Origin: Gongronella butleri
Lineage: Eukaryota > Mucoromycota > Mucoromycetes > Mucorales > Cunninghamellaceae
Reading direction: 5' to 3'
DNA length: 64,000 nt
NCBI GenBank assembly: GCA_025201375.1
Contig: JAIWZP010000002.1
Coordinates: forward strand, 744,001 to 808,000
A model generated the notes under the pieces. That model was not told the DNA's origin and ran no database searches. It saw nothing but the letters and a program-made list of their open reading frames with translations. Shown here in pieces: positions 34,354 to 45,008 of this stretch; position 1 is the stretch's first letter; the number at the start of each line of letters is the position of its first letter. The translations under genes and the position numbers were made by a program.

Positions 34354-35255
34354 TTAGATAGTCATGCGAGATTGGCCCTTGCCATCACCATGAGGGGCAA
34401 ATTCGACAGCAATGTTGGGCGGGACCTTGAGGAAATCTTTCAATTGTTGACTTTATAAATAAAATCGATGAGTCGACGCCTCTTTTTTTCTTCTTTTCCA
34501 CTCTCCAATGCCTGTTTTTCTTACCCAATGGTCTTGATGACGTCCTTGTTTTCAGACGACTTGATCCACAAGGCGATTCTGAAGAACACCTTTCGCACGG
34601 ACACGACGGCGCCGCAAATCTCGTCCTCGGAAGCGAATTGCTCGCCTAGCATCGCCAGCATCTAATGGAAAAAAATTAAAGCACAATCAGAATGCGAACA
34701 ATCCCCATTTGAGCGACCCGTTTTGCATACGGTCTGGAGCCAAAAGTCATTGATTTGCTCGCCGGTTCGATTGCGAGGGAATTGGATGCTGAATTTGCCA
34801 CCATTGGCATTGGCCGCGTCCTCCCACTCGGGACGCACGCCCACCTTGAACAAGTGGTAGTTGGAGCTGACGTCCAGGCGGTCGACCTTGACGACGTTGT
34901 TGTAAACACTGAATTGAAGGTATGAGTATGAGGGTGAGCAAAACGCCTAATTTCCACCCTTTCCCTTTTTTTTTTTTTTCCCTCGCGCTTTTTTTTTTTA
35001 CCCCCAAAAGTCTTCGACAGTGTCGACGGAGATGACCTCCTTGAGATGCTGGCCCCAAGACTGTGAGTTGGCCTTTTTGCCGGGATTGTCGAACCAAAGG
35101 GTCCATTTGTGCTGTAAGGGGTGCTTGACTGTGTAGTTGACAGGATCATCAAAGACGGTGGTGTCCTTGTTTTGCTTTGTCTCGTTGGTATTCTGGTCGA
35201 TGACGTTGGTATCCATAGCCGTCGCGGGCGCTTCCACAGTCGTTTGATCTGCCAT
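34354..35255 (-). CDS. CDC33: Translation initiation factor eIF4E (mRNA cap-binding protein)
   Basis: eIF4E binds the 7-methylguanosine cap of mRNA and recruits eIF4G for translation initiation. Exons 35255-35002, 34908-34731, 34661-34525 and 34450-34354 give 221 residues (family 210-230). After a disordered N-terminus come HPLQHKWTLWFDNPGKK (cap-pocket Trp), TVEDFWGVYNNV (eIF4G-binding helix region), YHLFKVGVRPEWED (second cap Trp and Glu), ICGAVVSVR and a C-terminal VPPNIAVEFAPH. The last splice uses a weak acceptor (TTTATAAAG at 34451) but keeps the frame and restores IGQQLKDFLKVPP. It is divergent from the mS38 gene, 447 bp apart. Confidence 0.96.
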
Positions 35256-35702
35256 GGCGAACCGATAAAGAATAATAGAGAAGAAAAAGAAAAAGAGAAA
35301 GAGAGAGGAAAAAAAGAGACCTTGAAAAAAAACAGGCTCCATCCCAAAAGCGGCAATTGGAGCCCCTCTTGTCTCTTTTTTTCCCCTCCTCGATGCCATC
35401 TTTTTCACGTCGTTTTCAATGCGTATGCATTCTTCCATATCATCCAATGCCCTGAAAATCACGCACATTGCTTTCTTGACAAGATTGACGTCCATCCTTC
35501 CTGGGTCTCACGATCATCCAAAGCTTTTTTAGTGTCATTACCCATCGAAATGCCGCATGGGCACATCCATTGCCAGCCCAGCCACTCAAAAGACCGCCCC
35601 TACCCTCTTTTTTTTTTTTTTGTCGGGCCGCTTTTTTTATTTTTGTTGTTCCTGCTCTCTTTTTTTTCATTTTGCTTTCTTTCTTTTCTTGTCCTTTTTG
35701 CC
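35256..35702. promoter_or_regulatory. Divergent intergenic region, eIF4E / mS38
   Basis: 447 bp between head-to-head start codons. The left end is A/G-rich (a pyrimidine-rich leader on the eIF4E sense strand), and the right end is a long T/C-rich block up to the mS38 ATG. Promoter role is inferred from geometry. Confidence 0.5.
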
Positions 35703-36133
35703 ATGTTCCGTTCTGCCCTGCAGCGCCTTGCCAGCACGAGCAGGCTTCTTACCCACACGGCCGTGCCGCGGCGCTGGGCGTCTGTCACGCCCAATGCGTC
35801 GTCGCCGCTGACACCGTTACCCTGGGCGAACTCTCGTAAGTAACAAAAAAAGCGAAAAAAGAAAAGGACGACAAAAAGGACAAGAGGGGACAAAAAGACA
35901 GGCAATTGACACCGTTTTGTCATATATTTTTTTTTTTTTTAGCCGCGTCGATGTCATCGCCATTGGCCGAGCACATGGCGACATTGCGTCCGTTTGTCGC
36001 GCCTTCTGCGCCTCAGCCCGAGGCGATGGAATTGACGAGCACGCTGCGCAAGCGTCGATTAAAGATGAACAAGCACAAGCACAAGAAGCTACGAAAGCGT
36101 ACACGAGCATTGCGCAAGCGTCTCGGCAAATAG
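35703..36133 (+). CDS. Mitochondrial small ribosomal subunit protein mS38 (COX24/AURKAIP1 domain)
   Basis: mS38 binds the decoding side of the mitoribosome small subunit. Its yeast form Cox24/Qri5 supports COX1 translation. Exons 35703-35835 and 35943-36133 give 107 residues. Residues 1 to about 27 (MFRSALQRLASTSRLL...RRW) form an arginine-rich, acid-free mitochondrial targeting sequence. The C-terminus is the domain signature: STLRKRRLKMNKHKHKKLRK followed by RTRALRKRLGK and stop. The length fits the family (100-200). An AATAAA lies at 36226-36231. It converges with Nup54, 144 bp between stops. Confidence 0.92.
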
Positions 36134-36225
36134 AAACACCCCTTTTCCCCACCATTTCATCCCATTTGTGTATAGAAACCATTTTTTTTTATTTTTCGTG
36201 TAGATTTTTTTTGCAAGGGAGAAAA

Positions 36226-36231
36226 AATAAA
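36226..36231 (+). terminator. Polyadenylation signal (mS38)
   Basis: AATAAA 93 nt past the mS38 stop, within 50 nt of the converging Nup54 stop codon. The two transcripts may therefore overlap. Confidence 0.45.
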
Positions 36232-36277
36232 ATTGGGCAAAAAAAAGTTGCATTCCCCCCTCTCTTTTTCAATGAAA

Positions 36278-37927
36278 TCAATGCGAATGGAGCTTGGCAA
36301 GATGTGTGTTGGCCACTTCCAGGTCCTTTTGCAGCACGTCAACGAGCTGCTGAATGCCTCGCTGTTGCTGGTCGAATTTCTAAAATCGCGAGAAAGAATA
36401 AAAAGCAACGAAATCAGCGAAAAAAAAAAACAAGACAACGCGCTGGTTTTTTTTTCTTTTTTTGTGCTTACATGTGAGATGTGGTCGACCTGGGCCTGGG
36501 GGATGTTGATCCATTCCTGGTTGTTTGCGGCGGAGCCGACGCGGCTGGCCTCCTTGATGAGTTGGATTTGGGCCCATTGCTCGCTGAGGATGCTTTTGTA
36601 TTGTTCCGACTCGTTCATCTGCTCAAATAGAGCCTCGTAGCTGGTGCGCATGATCTCCTCTTCTTGCGTGATGGCCAAGCCCTTTTGTCGGATGACCTGG
36701 GTATGTTTGAGGAACTATAGAACACGCAAAAAAAAAAGAGTGTTGTCAGACCAACATTTGTTTCCCTCCCCCCCCCGCACCGCGTTTCAATGGGCTTTTA
36801 CTTGGATCACGCGCTGGATCTGGTCGACCATGTCGGCCTTGATTTGGTCGATGCGCTGCTGGTTGGCGGTGATGCGATCGCGGCGGATGGCCTGGAGCCG
36901 GTCATCCAGCTCCTTGAGTTTAAGGCGATGCGCTTGTGATTGCCGCGATTGTGCCTCGGTGCGCGCATTCAGGTCCTTGAACCCGACCGCCAACGTTGGC
37001 ACCATACTTTTCACGAGGGAAAAAAAAAGCGTGTCAGTCGCGTGATTTACCCCATTTTCGTCCTTTTTTTGGATCTCACCATGTGGGATCCGGGTTCTTT
37101 TTTTGTGCGTCGTCCCATTCCTTTTGGTCGTGATGAGGCGGACGCTGGTAAAGATGGACCTCGTGTGGCGCGACCTTGTTGTAAAAGTAGGTTTTGAAGC
37201 GGCAAGTGGGTGAGTCGTGATCCCACCAGGATTTCATGAGTGCGAGCGCCTGCCACGGATTGTCTGCCTTTTTCACCAGGGTGGCCATGTTGCTGTTCAT
37301 CTTTTCGTCCCTGTCACGACGCACGAGTAGCTGATACGTCAGCTGTTGTCGCTGTTCTGGCGTCATCGCGTCCACTACAAGAACAAAAAATCAAAGATTC
37401 ATTTCCGTCCCTTTTTTCTTCTTTTATCTTTCTAAAGACTCACCATTGTTGGCTATGGCCATGTTGGGCCCTGCCGAGGCAAACAGGCTGGAGGATGTGC
37501 CAAAAGCAGATGGTTTGGCGCCAAAGATGCTGGAGGAGGTATTGGTGGTATTGTTGAACAGCGAGGTGGTGCCTGTGGTGGCGGGCTTTGCGCCAAAGAG
37601 CGATGTTGTCGTGGAGGCGCCAAATGGCGCGGTGGATGTGGCGGCGCCAAAGGGCGATGCCGTGGAAATGGTGCCAAAACCGGGTGCACTCGTGGCGGCC
37701 GCGCCAAAAGCAGGCGCACTCGTGCCAAAGGGCGATGCACTTGTCGCGCCAGCAGCACCAAACGCAGGTGCACTGGATGCCGGTGTGGATCCAAAGCCGC
37801 CAAAGGCCGGAGCAGCCGACGCGGCAGGCGCCAGGGACGCGCCAAATAGACCGGTGGGCTTGGGAGCCGTCGCGGCCGCGCCAAAGCCCGTGGGTGCGCT
37901 AGGGGCTTGGCCAAAGTTGAACGCCAT
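36278..37927 (-). CDS. NUP57: Nucleoporin Nup54/Nup57 (FG-repeat central channel protein)
   Basis: It forms, with Nup62 and Nup58 homologues, the coiled-coil trimer of the nuclear pore central channel. Exons 37927-37444, 37374-37080, 37006-36802, 36714-36472 and 36379-36278 give 442 residues. Residues 1 to about 150 are an FG domain with many GFG, FGA and LFG units spaced by Ala/Thr/Ser. The alpha-helical domain follows, with NPWQALALMKSWWDHDSP, VGFKDLNARTEAQ and a long coiled-coil section (RLKLKELDDRLQAIRR). The final exon begins KFDQQQRGIQQL. It is head-to-head with COA3, only 207 bp apart. Human NUP54 is 507 residues and yeast Nup57 541, so this one is compact because of a shorter FG region. 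Confidence 0.95.
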
Positions 37928-38134
37928 GGAGGAAAAAAAAAAAGTAACAAAGAAGAAAGAAAAAAAAAGGGAAAAAAAAAAGAGGGCACAATGACAAAAG
38001 GTTCCCTTTTTTTCAAAAAGCGCGTGAATTGTCCGTCTCTCATGGAAATAATTCAAACCTCGATCGTCAGCCACTTTTTTGACTGGGGGAAAGCACATTG
38101 GAGTCTTTTTCTCTCCTCTTTCCCTTTCTTTTCC
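37928..38134. promoter_or_regulatory. Short shared promoter, NUP57 / COA3
   Basis: 207 bp between divergent ATGs, A/G-rich on the left and T/C-rich on the right, as at the other head-to-head pairs. It holds three A-runs of 8-11 nt. Sharing is inferred. Confidence 0.5.
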
Positions 38135-38502
38135 ATGGTTGAACGTCCCTACACGCAGTCCAAGGGCTATGGCTTCTCGCCTGCTCTCCAGCGCACGCGC
38201 AAGCCCTTTGCCATGCGCAACGTCCTTACCCTTGGCGCCCTTCTCACGTTTACAGGCACTGTTTGTAAGTAAAACTTGCATTTTTTTTTCCAGGGTTGCC
38301 CTTTTTTTTTTTTTGTCCCTGGTCCTTGTTTTCTTTGACCCCTTGCTTATATTGTGTGTGTCTCTCTCTTTTTTTTTCTCTCTTTCTTGCTTTTTAATAG
38401 ACGCCTATTCGATGTTTGCGGTGAAGCAGGACGACTTTAGCGACGTGCCTTTGCCTAGCCAGCTGCCTGGCGTCCAAGATATCACTGTGCAGGAGCGCAA
38501 AA

Positions 38503-38537
<35 letters not shown>

Positions 38538-38549
38538 CAACAGCAATAG
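38135..38549 (+). CDS. COA3: Cytochrome c oxidase assembly factor 3 (COA3)
   Basis: COA3 is a small inner-membrane protein that binds newly made Cox1 and couples its synthesis to complex IV assembly. Exons 38135-38264 and 38401-38549 give 92 residues. The family pattern is clear: a basic segment (RTRKPFAMRN), a single membrane helix at about residues 30-51 (VLTLGALLTFTGTVYAYSMF), and the conserved AVKQDDFSDVPLP immediately after. The splice falls inside the Tyr codon at the end of the membrane helix. The protein ends in about 13 glutamines encoded by a CAG/CAA run, which is not typical of the family and may be length-variable. It converges with the next gene at 77 bp. Confidence 0.9.
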
Positions 38550-38626
38550 GCCACCTTCGCATTCCCTCCATTTACCCTCGAAAAATCATCGATTAAACCA
38601 TGTTTTATTTGCCAATTGTCACTCTT

Positions 38627-41349
38627 TTAGCTTTGCAAATGCGCGGGACTGATGGGCACGCGGCGCCGCCATTGGACCTGCGCGCTTGCTGCAGGCCGCT
38701 TCAGACTGCTGGGCCGCAGAGGCTTCTTTTTTATGCTCACGGGCCGTTTTGGCCTGTCCTTGGTCAGCTGGATGAGAAGAAAGAAGAGGGGAAGATGAGG
38801 AAAATGAAGAAAATGATCACAAAAATCTTACGTGTGTAAGAGGCCGTGGGGGTGTCGGCTTTGTGTGCCAGGACATGGCGGGCACATTGGGCGGGGAGGA
38901 AGATTGTGAGGGTTGTGTGGAAGGTGGGACGAAGCGCATGGGCGGCTGGTATTTTTCAATCATTTCTGACGAGAAGGCGCGCCAGAATCCGCGTGGATCC
39001 TGGTCCTTTGCGTCCTGTTGTTGTTTTTGCGGTTGCTGCGGCTGTTTTTGGACGTGCACGGGCGCCAATGGTTGCTTTGGCGCGTCGACACGCTTAGCCG
39101 CCGGCGTGTGATGATCGTATCGATAGTCGAAATACGGCTTTGCACGCGGCGACTGGTGTTGTTGGTGGTGGAATTGATGGCGTGGCAACGGTGGTGGTGA
39201 AAAAGTGCTCGGCGTCGGCGTCGCCGGCAATGCGCGCGTCGGCGCGGCCATTTTTGTACCCATTGGCGTGTTATCACGCGTCGCGGACGCGTTGGTAGCC
39301 AACTTGCTCATCTGCTCACGTGAAGCAGACGACTTTGAAGCCGTTGGCACCACAGGAGGCTTTTGTGGAGACATTGACGCGGTTGGAGGCGTGTTTCTAG
39401 GCGCAGAGTGGTGCGTCACAGGCATGTTGGACATGGATGACGCATTCTCGGGGTTTGTTGTAGTCATTGGCGTCTTCTCGCGTGTCGCACTTTGTTTGGA
39501 GGCGATTGACGCGGTTTCCCGCGTGGGTTGTGCTCTTGTCGGGGCCATTGGCGCCGCTTCGGCTACTTTTGTTGATTTTAGGGTTGCTTGCAGGATGGAT
39601 GGCCGTGGGGACTGTGTTGACGTGGAGGACGAGGGGGATGCTGGTGAAAAGGAGCCATTGTATTGATGTGCTTGGTCGTCATCGGGTGCCGGGGCGAGCT
39701 GCGGCACGTACATGCGTTTGGACGCCGATCCGAAGCGCTGGTCATCGTCCATTTTGTCATTTTTCGCCGCCAATGCGTTTTTTCGACGGCGGTGCGTGCT
39801 CTTTTTGCGTAGCGACTGGGTGGGGGGCACCTGCATAGCGACGGGGCTCACAACATGCCATTCGCCTGTGGATGGTTCATTGCCCTTGGTTGTCGGCGAT
39901 GACATGGATGCAAGCACGGACATGGACGCTGGCGGAGGCGGAGGCACAGCATACGTCGCCAATCGCCCTGGCTTGGCCTTGAATTTTTGTGCTAATACAC
40001 TGCTTTTGCTTGGCGAAAGCGGCGATAGGCCCGTCGGCGATGTCTGCTCGAGCGCCTGAATGGCCGTCGACTAATTGGACAATAAATAAATAAAAATAAA
40101 CATTCCAATATCATAGCTTTTTTTTTTTTTTTTTTTTTTTGGGATTTTACCACTTTGCCCGTGCGCAATTTGGACAGAGAGGTCGGTTTTGCTTTCTTTT
40201 TGAGCGATGAAGCGGGCGACCGGAGGTTTGCTTTACGGATGGATGATGCAGGCGCCTTATCGTGGTGTAGGCGATGCTGCGGCGCAGCGTGGATTGGCGC
40301 CGGAGCGGCAACAGGGCTGCCTATGGTGCGTTTCATGCTTTTTCGCTTTTTGATGGACGACTTTTTGGTGGTCGCTGCCGTTGATTTCTTCAGACTGACT
40401 TTTTTGCCGACGCTGGATGCGTGGCTGTGGTCAGTGTGATGGCTCTCAAGCGCGCCATGGGGCACCAAAAGTGTTGTTTGCACTTTGGTGCGCGGCTTGC
40501 GTGGCACCGTGGTCTGTCCAAGGTTCTTGAACGCCGTCGCAAGCAATTGTGTCGTCTCATCTTCGTGCACGGCCGCAGCCGGCTGCTTGGCGCGCGACTA
40601 GATGGATAATAAAGAGTTAAATCGCGTTTTTCTTTTGGAATTTTAGTCATTTTTAGTCATTTTTTGTGGTTTACCTTGGCATTGGAAGCGCGTTTGGACA
40701 ACTTGAGCTCGGCGAGACGCTGGATATGCTCGTTGAGGTGGTCATCATCATCCTCTGGCGGGGATGGAGGCGGGAACACCTGGTCGACGCGCAAGTTTGG
40801 CATGAGGACAGGTTGTGCAGGTGTGCTGATGCTGGTATCGGGTCTCACGTGTATTTGCGTGTGTGCGGGTGGTGACGGCGGTGCAATGGGTGTAATGGGT
40901 GCTGGATGAGCCATGGTGGATGCCGTCTTGCTGGTCGACACGGCGGCAGGTGTCGATGTGCGTCGCAATGCGCGCCGCTTGTCTTCTAAATACGCGTCTG
41001 TGCCGCGAACGGTGCTTTTATTGTCCGTTGTGCTTTTGAGCGCCTGTGTGCTCATGGTCGCGCTTGGCCGCGGCGCCACTGCCAGCGTCAGCTCGGATTT
41101 CGTCGAAAACACGGTGCTGCGGCTGGCGCCTACTGGTGATGGTGCATCCAATGGGTCGTCGCCGACATCGGGCGCCTGCGATTGGCGTCGTGCCTGCCGC
41201 TTCTGCCGCAATTGATCCAATTCCTGATTTAAAGAAATGTCATGAGCCATTCTTATCTGCTTTTGCTAATTTTTTTTTACCCTTTGCAGCGCGCTTAAGT
41301 CGGCGGCGCTCTGGTAGGGGCCCATCTTGGCGTCATACTGGGACGGCAT
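38627..41349 (-). CDS. Large disordered Ser/Pro/Lys-rich protein, function unknown
   Basis: I do not recognise this protein. Exons 41349-41281, 41223-40675, 40597-40151, 40070-38832 and 38767-38627 give 814 residues, all junctions in frame. The first 45 residues are the most ordered (MPSQYDAKMGPYQSAADLSA, then a short basic helix ELDQLRQKRQARR). After that it is low-complexity Ser/Thr/Pro/Ala, with basic clusters such as VGKKVSLKKS and SIKKRKSMKR and short repeats of the type ASKQSATREKTP, SKSSASREQMS and TNASATRDNTP. A Gln-rich stretch precedes DPRGFWRAFSSEMIEKYQPP, the only other ordered-looking piece. It could be a cytoskeleton- or chromatin-associated scaffold, but nothing decides this. 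Confidence 0.7.
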
Positions 41350-44244
41350 TGATATTTTTCAGGGAATGGAAAAAGGATGGCCGGACGAGAAAATAAACAA
41401 AAGCAGCAAAAAGGAAAAAGGCAGGCGATGGATGATAAAAAAAAAAGGGGAACAATAGGCCGCAAGGTTAAAAAAAATGGAACAAAAACACACGCCCTTT
41501 TTTAGAAGCGGGCGTGGCCGCAGGCAAATCTGTGTGTTACATCGGCCCCTCTGAGCCCTGCGCCTCTTTATTTTTTCCCCGCGACCACACGTTGTTTTTC
41601 TTTTTTTTTTCTGGATCGCGTACAAATGAAACAAGAAAACACACCCTTCAAGGGTTTATTTTGGGGATCTTTATTGACCTTATTTGTGCTGGGGATGGAG
41701 GGCCGGCGTCAACGCAAAGGACGCGCAAAATGAGAGAAATTCTCGAAAAACGTAAGAGGACATGCCAATGGCAGTTTTATCATGGTTTCTGCCATTCTGC
41801 TTCCCCTCGGGGCTCGCCATGGCGGGCAATGGCGCCATTTAATGCTGTCGACTGTCAAGAAAAAGATCGCTTGATGCAGGTGCAACCACAACAACAACAA
41901 ATGCCAAAAAGCAAGTGGACTCTACCCGGATTCTTCTGGCGTATCATTTGCTGAAAAAGGCAATGTGCTTGACCATAGCCCAAAATTGCATGGTTGCACA
42001 AGGCTCAAAAAGGAAACCCAACGCGACGAAAAATAAAAAAAGAGGGACAAGGGCAAAAAAATTGAGGCTTTTTGTGATCCAATGGAGGAAAACTACTCAT
42101 CCAGAGGGATGACGGCATTGGCTATGTGCGCGCCGCTCTTGATGTGGGCGAATGCCGGCTGGAATAGGTCCTCAGAAAGAGCCAAACTCCTTTTCGGCGG
42201 CCACCTTAAACCCTTTTTTTTTGTGTGCGAAGGCGTGAAATCTTTATGAATCTGCGCGCGTCTTTATCATATATTCATACTGTGGTGACAAGTAGACCGT
42301 TGACATGTGCCTCGTCTATTCGCAATGCCTCGTGGCACCCTCGAGATAGTTGAAATACGTGCATTGAAAAAAATTAGCCTGCCAAAGAGAGAGACGCGCG
42401 CACGGACTTTATGTTGAACCACTGGCGTGTCAGTCATTCATCAAAAAAGGGATCAGCCACATTTGAGGTCAATCGACTAGAGCAAAAAGAGTGTATCGCA
42501 TTGTAAAGTTAACTTCTGAAAGAAAAAAGTGGAACGAATCGCCCAAAACTGACGAACATCCTCGTTGTTGGCCACGTGTACTTTAAAAAGCCTTGTTGCG
42601 CTCATTCATCTGGGAGTGAAGGCGGTTGATTTGGCTCAGTTTCTCGGGAAGAAAATGACTGAAACGTGCATTGTCTTTGTGCATTTCCTCCTCCTCAGAG
42701 CACAATCAATTGCAGCTTTGCCCATTTTCCCTCCCAGGTACGCAGTTACCGTCGCACTTCTCACTAAGCCCTCACGCACGGATGCGGGGTGTCTAGGGGA
42801 AGAGTAATCACGGAGTTCACGAAAATATTGATTTTTGCAAAATGGGTTGTCGACATCCTTGATTGATTTGCATGAAACCCATTGCATTCGATCCAGAAAG
42901 CCCGTCTAGTTCGAATGAGATCTTTTCGAAGCTCTGCGATCTCTGGATCACGAGCAACAGCGTCGATCGAAAATCGCCAAACGTCCCTGATGTACCTTCG
43001 AGGATCGAAAATCCGCGAAATCAAGGTACCCCCAATCACAGCGCCATAGGGCCTACCATGTAAACGCGCCTATTTGACCATGAAAAATCAAATAAAAATA
43101 TGGTACACATTAGCGCGTTTCGGACTAAATGCCATTTTTCGGAATTTGACGTCCGGTTTTCAAATCATTGTTGCGCATCCGGAATTGGACTTGGAGGCTT
43201 GCAATTAGCACCAGACGAAAGGCGAGGATCTGTTTGTCATTTTTGTGCCGGTGATCATATGAAATGCTTCACTGGTTCCGGCGCTGTGCGCAGTCAAACT
43301 CGCCCACGATTTTAGCAATTTTTCGACGCGTGAATTCTCGCGCCACAGACGCGATGCGCGTCCCAGATTCATTCATCTATTGCATCTATTTCTGGACTTG
43401 CCGTGGGATCCAAAAACGAGCGCGTCTTGTCTTGTTTTTGTCGAGCTAGAGGCTGTCAAAGAATTTCCTTTTCTTGCTCCTAGCACGAAATTGAGCAGGG
43501 CGACCCGCGTTTTTTATTCCATTTTTACCAGCAAACACGACGCGGACTACATTGTTACCGAGTTTGAAGCGTATCCGGGGATCTAAGTTTCCCAATTTTT
43601 CATCAGACCGATTTTCAGCCATCAAATCAACGCCAAAGGTTTACCTCCTCCAAATGGCACCAAACTTGGCACACGCGTCGCTTGACCCTCTGGGGCAACG
43701 ACAGTCAAGGTTCTGGCAGGTCGTACATTATGACACAGTCTTGAAATGTGCAAAAAGTGAGGCCCAAACTCGTCATTTCTGTGTTTCTCGTGATGAGCTT
43801 GACCGTATGACATCAAATTTAAATCAAGTGATGACGTGAATGGGGCTCAATTGGCCCTAGGCTCACTCGGCGATCGGTTGGCTGTTATGTCGGTAATCGC
43901 AAAATTGATGCATTTTGGTATTTTTAAGGCAAGGCATTGCTCAGACGTACGAGAATGAGTTTGTATTATATGCGTTGCAAGAGCTGATTGTGCGCTGTGT
44001 GCTGCACATAAAAAAACGAACATTGGCTTGGTTGCTTCGGAGACGATTTTTTGACAGAAAGCGCGTAGAGAAAGATATTAGGCGATCTGCAAGGAATGGC
44101 CAATTCAAAGTGGAATTGCCCGTCCGGCGGGGTTTTAAAAGGTCGGACCGGCGACGCCGGACGCCTATTTTGGCTGCCTTTTTGCCCAGATTCGCCATTT
44201 GGTCTTTTCTTTTTTCCTTCTCTTTACCGTTCCAATTCGACGTC
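41350..44244. other. 2.9-kb gene-free region with repeat A2
   Basis: No intact gene is recognised between the disordered-protein start and RPS18. Repeat copy A2 fills 42818-43610. On the minus strand near 42185-42100 there is a short, unbiased C-terminus-like peptide (FQPAFAHIKSGAHIANAVIP then Leu-Asp-Glu-stop) with no upstream exons found, perhaps a gene remnant. The last 150 bp before RPS18 are pyrimidine-rich and probably promoter. Confidence 0.5.
42818..43610 (+). repeat. Dispersed repeat family A, copy 2
   Basis: It aligns over about 0.8 kb with 17020-17815 and 62370-63130, same orientation. Landmarks are TTCGAATGAGATC near 42911, CACGAGCAACAGCGTCGATC near 42949, CCTACCATGTAAACGCG near 43051, GGTTCCGGCG near 43272, AACGAGCGCGTCTTGTC near 43415, and AGTTTCCCAATTTTTCAT near 43586. 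By eye it is nearer to copy 1 than to copy 3. Confidence 0.85.
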
Positions 44245-45008
44245 ATGGTAAGTTTTGCACCTCCAGCGTGCTTTACACGTGCACCATACATTCACGACGA
44301 ACGGCATACATCATGGTCCATTGGCCATGTCGGCATGCCTTTTTGACCAGATGGATGGATTCACATGGATGCATGTGTCAAGATGGATGGATGGATAGGA
44401 AAACTCACTTTTTTCACGTTTTTTTTTTTTTTTTGTAGTCTCTCGTTGTCCCTGAAAGGAACCAAGTAAGTACCTTGCTTTTCGAATTGATTCTGCAACC
44501 TGCGACATGATCGTTGATGGCGCCGGGCTGTTGCTCATGTCCCTTTTTTTCTTTTTTTCTTTTTTTATTATAGTTCCAACACATCATCCGTCTCCTCAAC
44601 ACCAACGTTGACGGCAAGGACAAGATCACGATTGCCCTGACCTCTGTCAAGGGTGTTGGTCGCCGTTTCGCCAACATTGCGTGCAAGAAGGCCGACATTG
44701 ACTTGAACAAGCGCGCTGGTGAGCTCTCCAACGAAGAGTTGGAGCGCATTGTCAACATTCTGCAGAACCCCGCGCAGTACAAGATCCCCAACTGGTTCCT
44801 TAACCGACAAAAGGACATCGTCGATGGCAAGTACTCGCAGGTCATCTCCAACGTTCTCGACACCAAGATGCGCGAGGATCTCGAGCGCATGAAGAAGATC
44901 CGCCTCCACCGCGGTCTCCGCCACTTCTGGGGCCTCCGCGTCCGTGGCCAGCACACCAAGACCACCGGCCGCCGTGGCCGCACCGTCGGTGTGTCCAAGA
45001 AGAAATAA
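44245..45008 (+). CDS. RPS18: 40S ribosomal protein S18 (uS13)
   Basis: Universal small-subunit protein of the head region, at the subunit bridge near the P site. Exon 1 is only the start codon (44245-44247). Exon 2 is 44439-44465 (SLVVPERNQ), and exon 3 is 44574-45008, giving 154 residues (yeast 146, human 152). The match is close across the whole length: [55 protein letters not shown], and the C-terminal helix-extended [20 protein letters not shown]. The codon choice is strongly C-ending (GTC, AAG, CGC), unlike neighbouring genes, as expected for a highly expressed gene. A pyrimidine-rich leader precedes the ATG. Confidence 0.98.

Noticed and set aside
42100..42190. C-terminus-like peptide on the minus strand (SGAHIANAVIPLDE-stop)
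   Set aside because: Too short, with a stop upstream in frame and no further exons found. At most a remnant.
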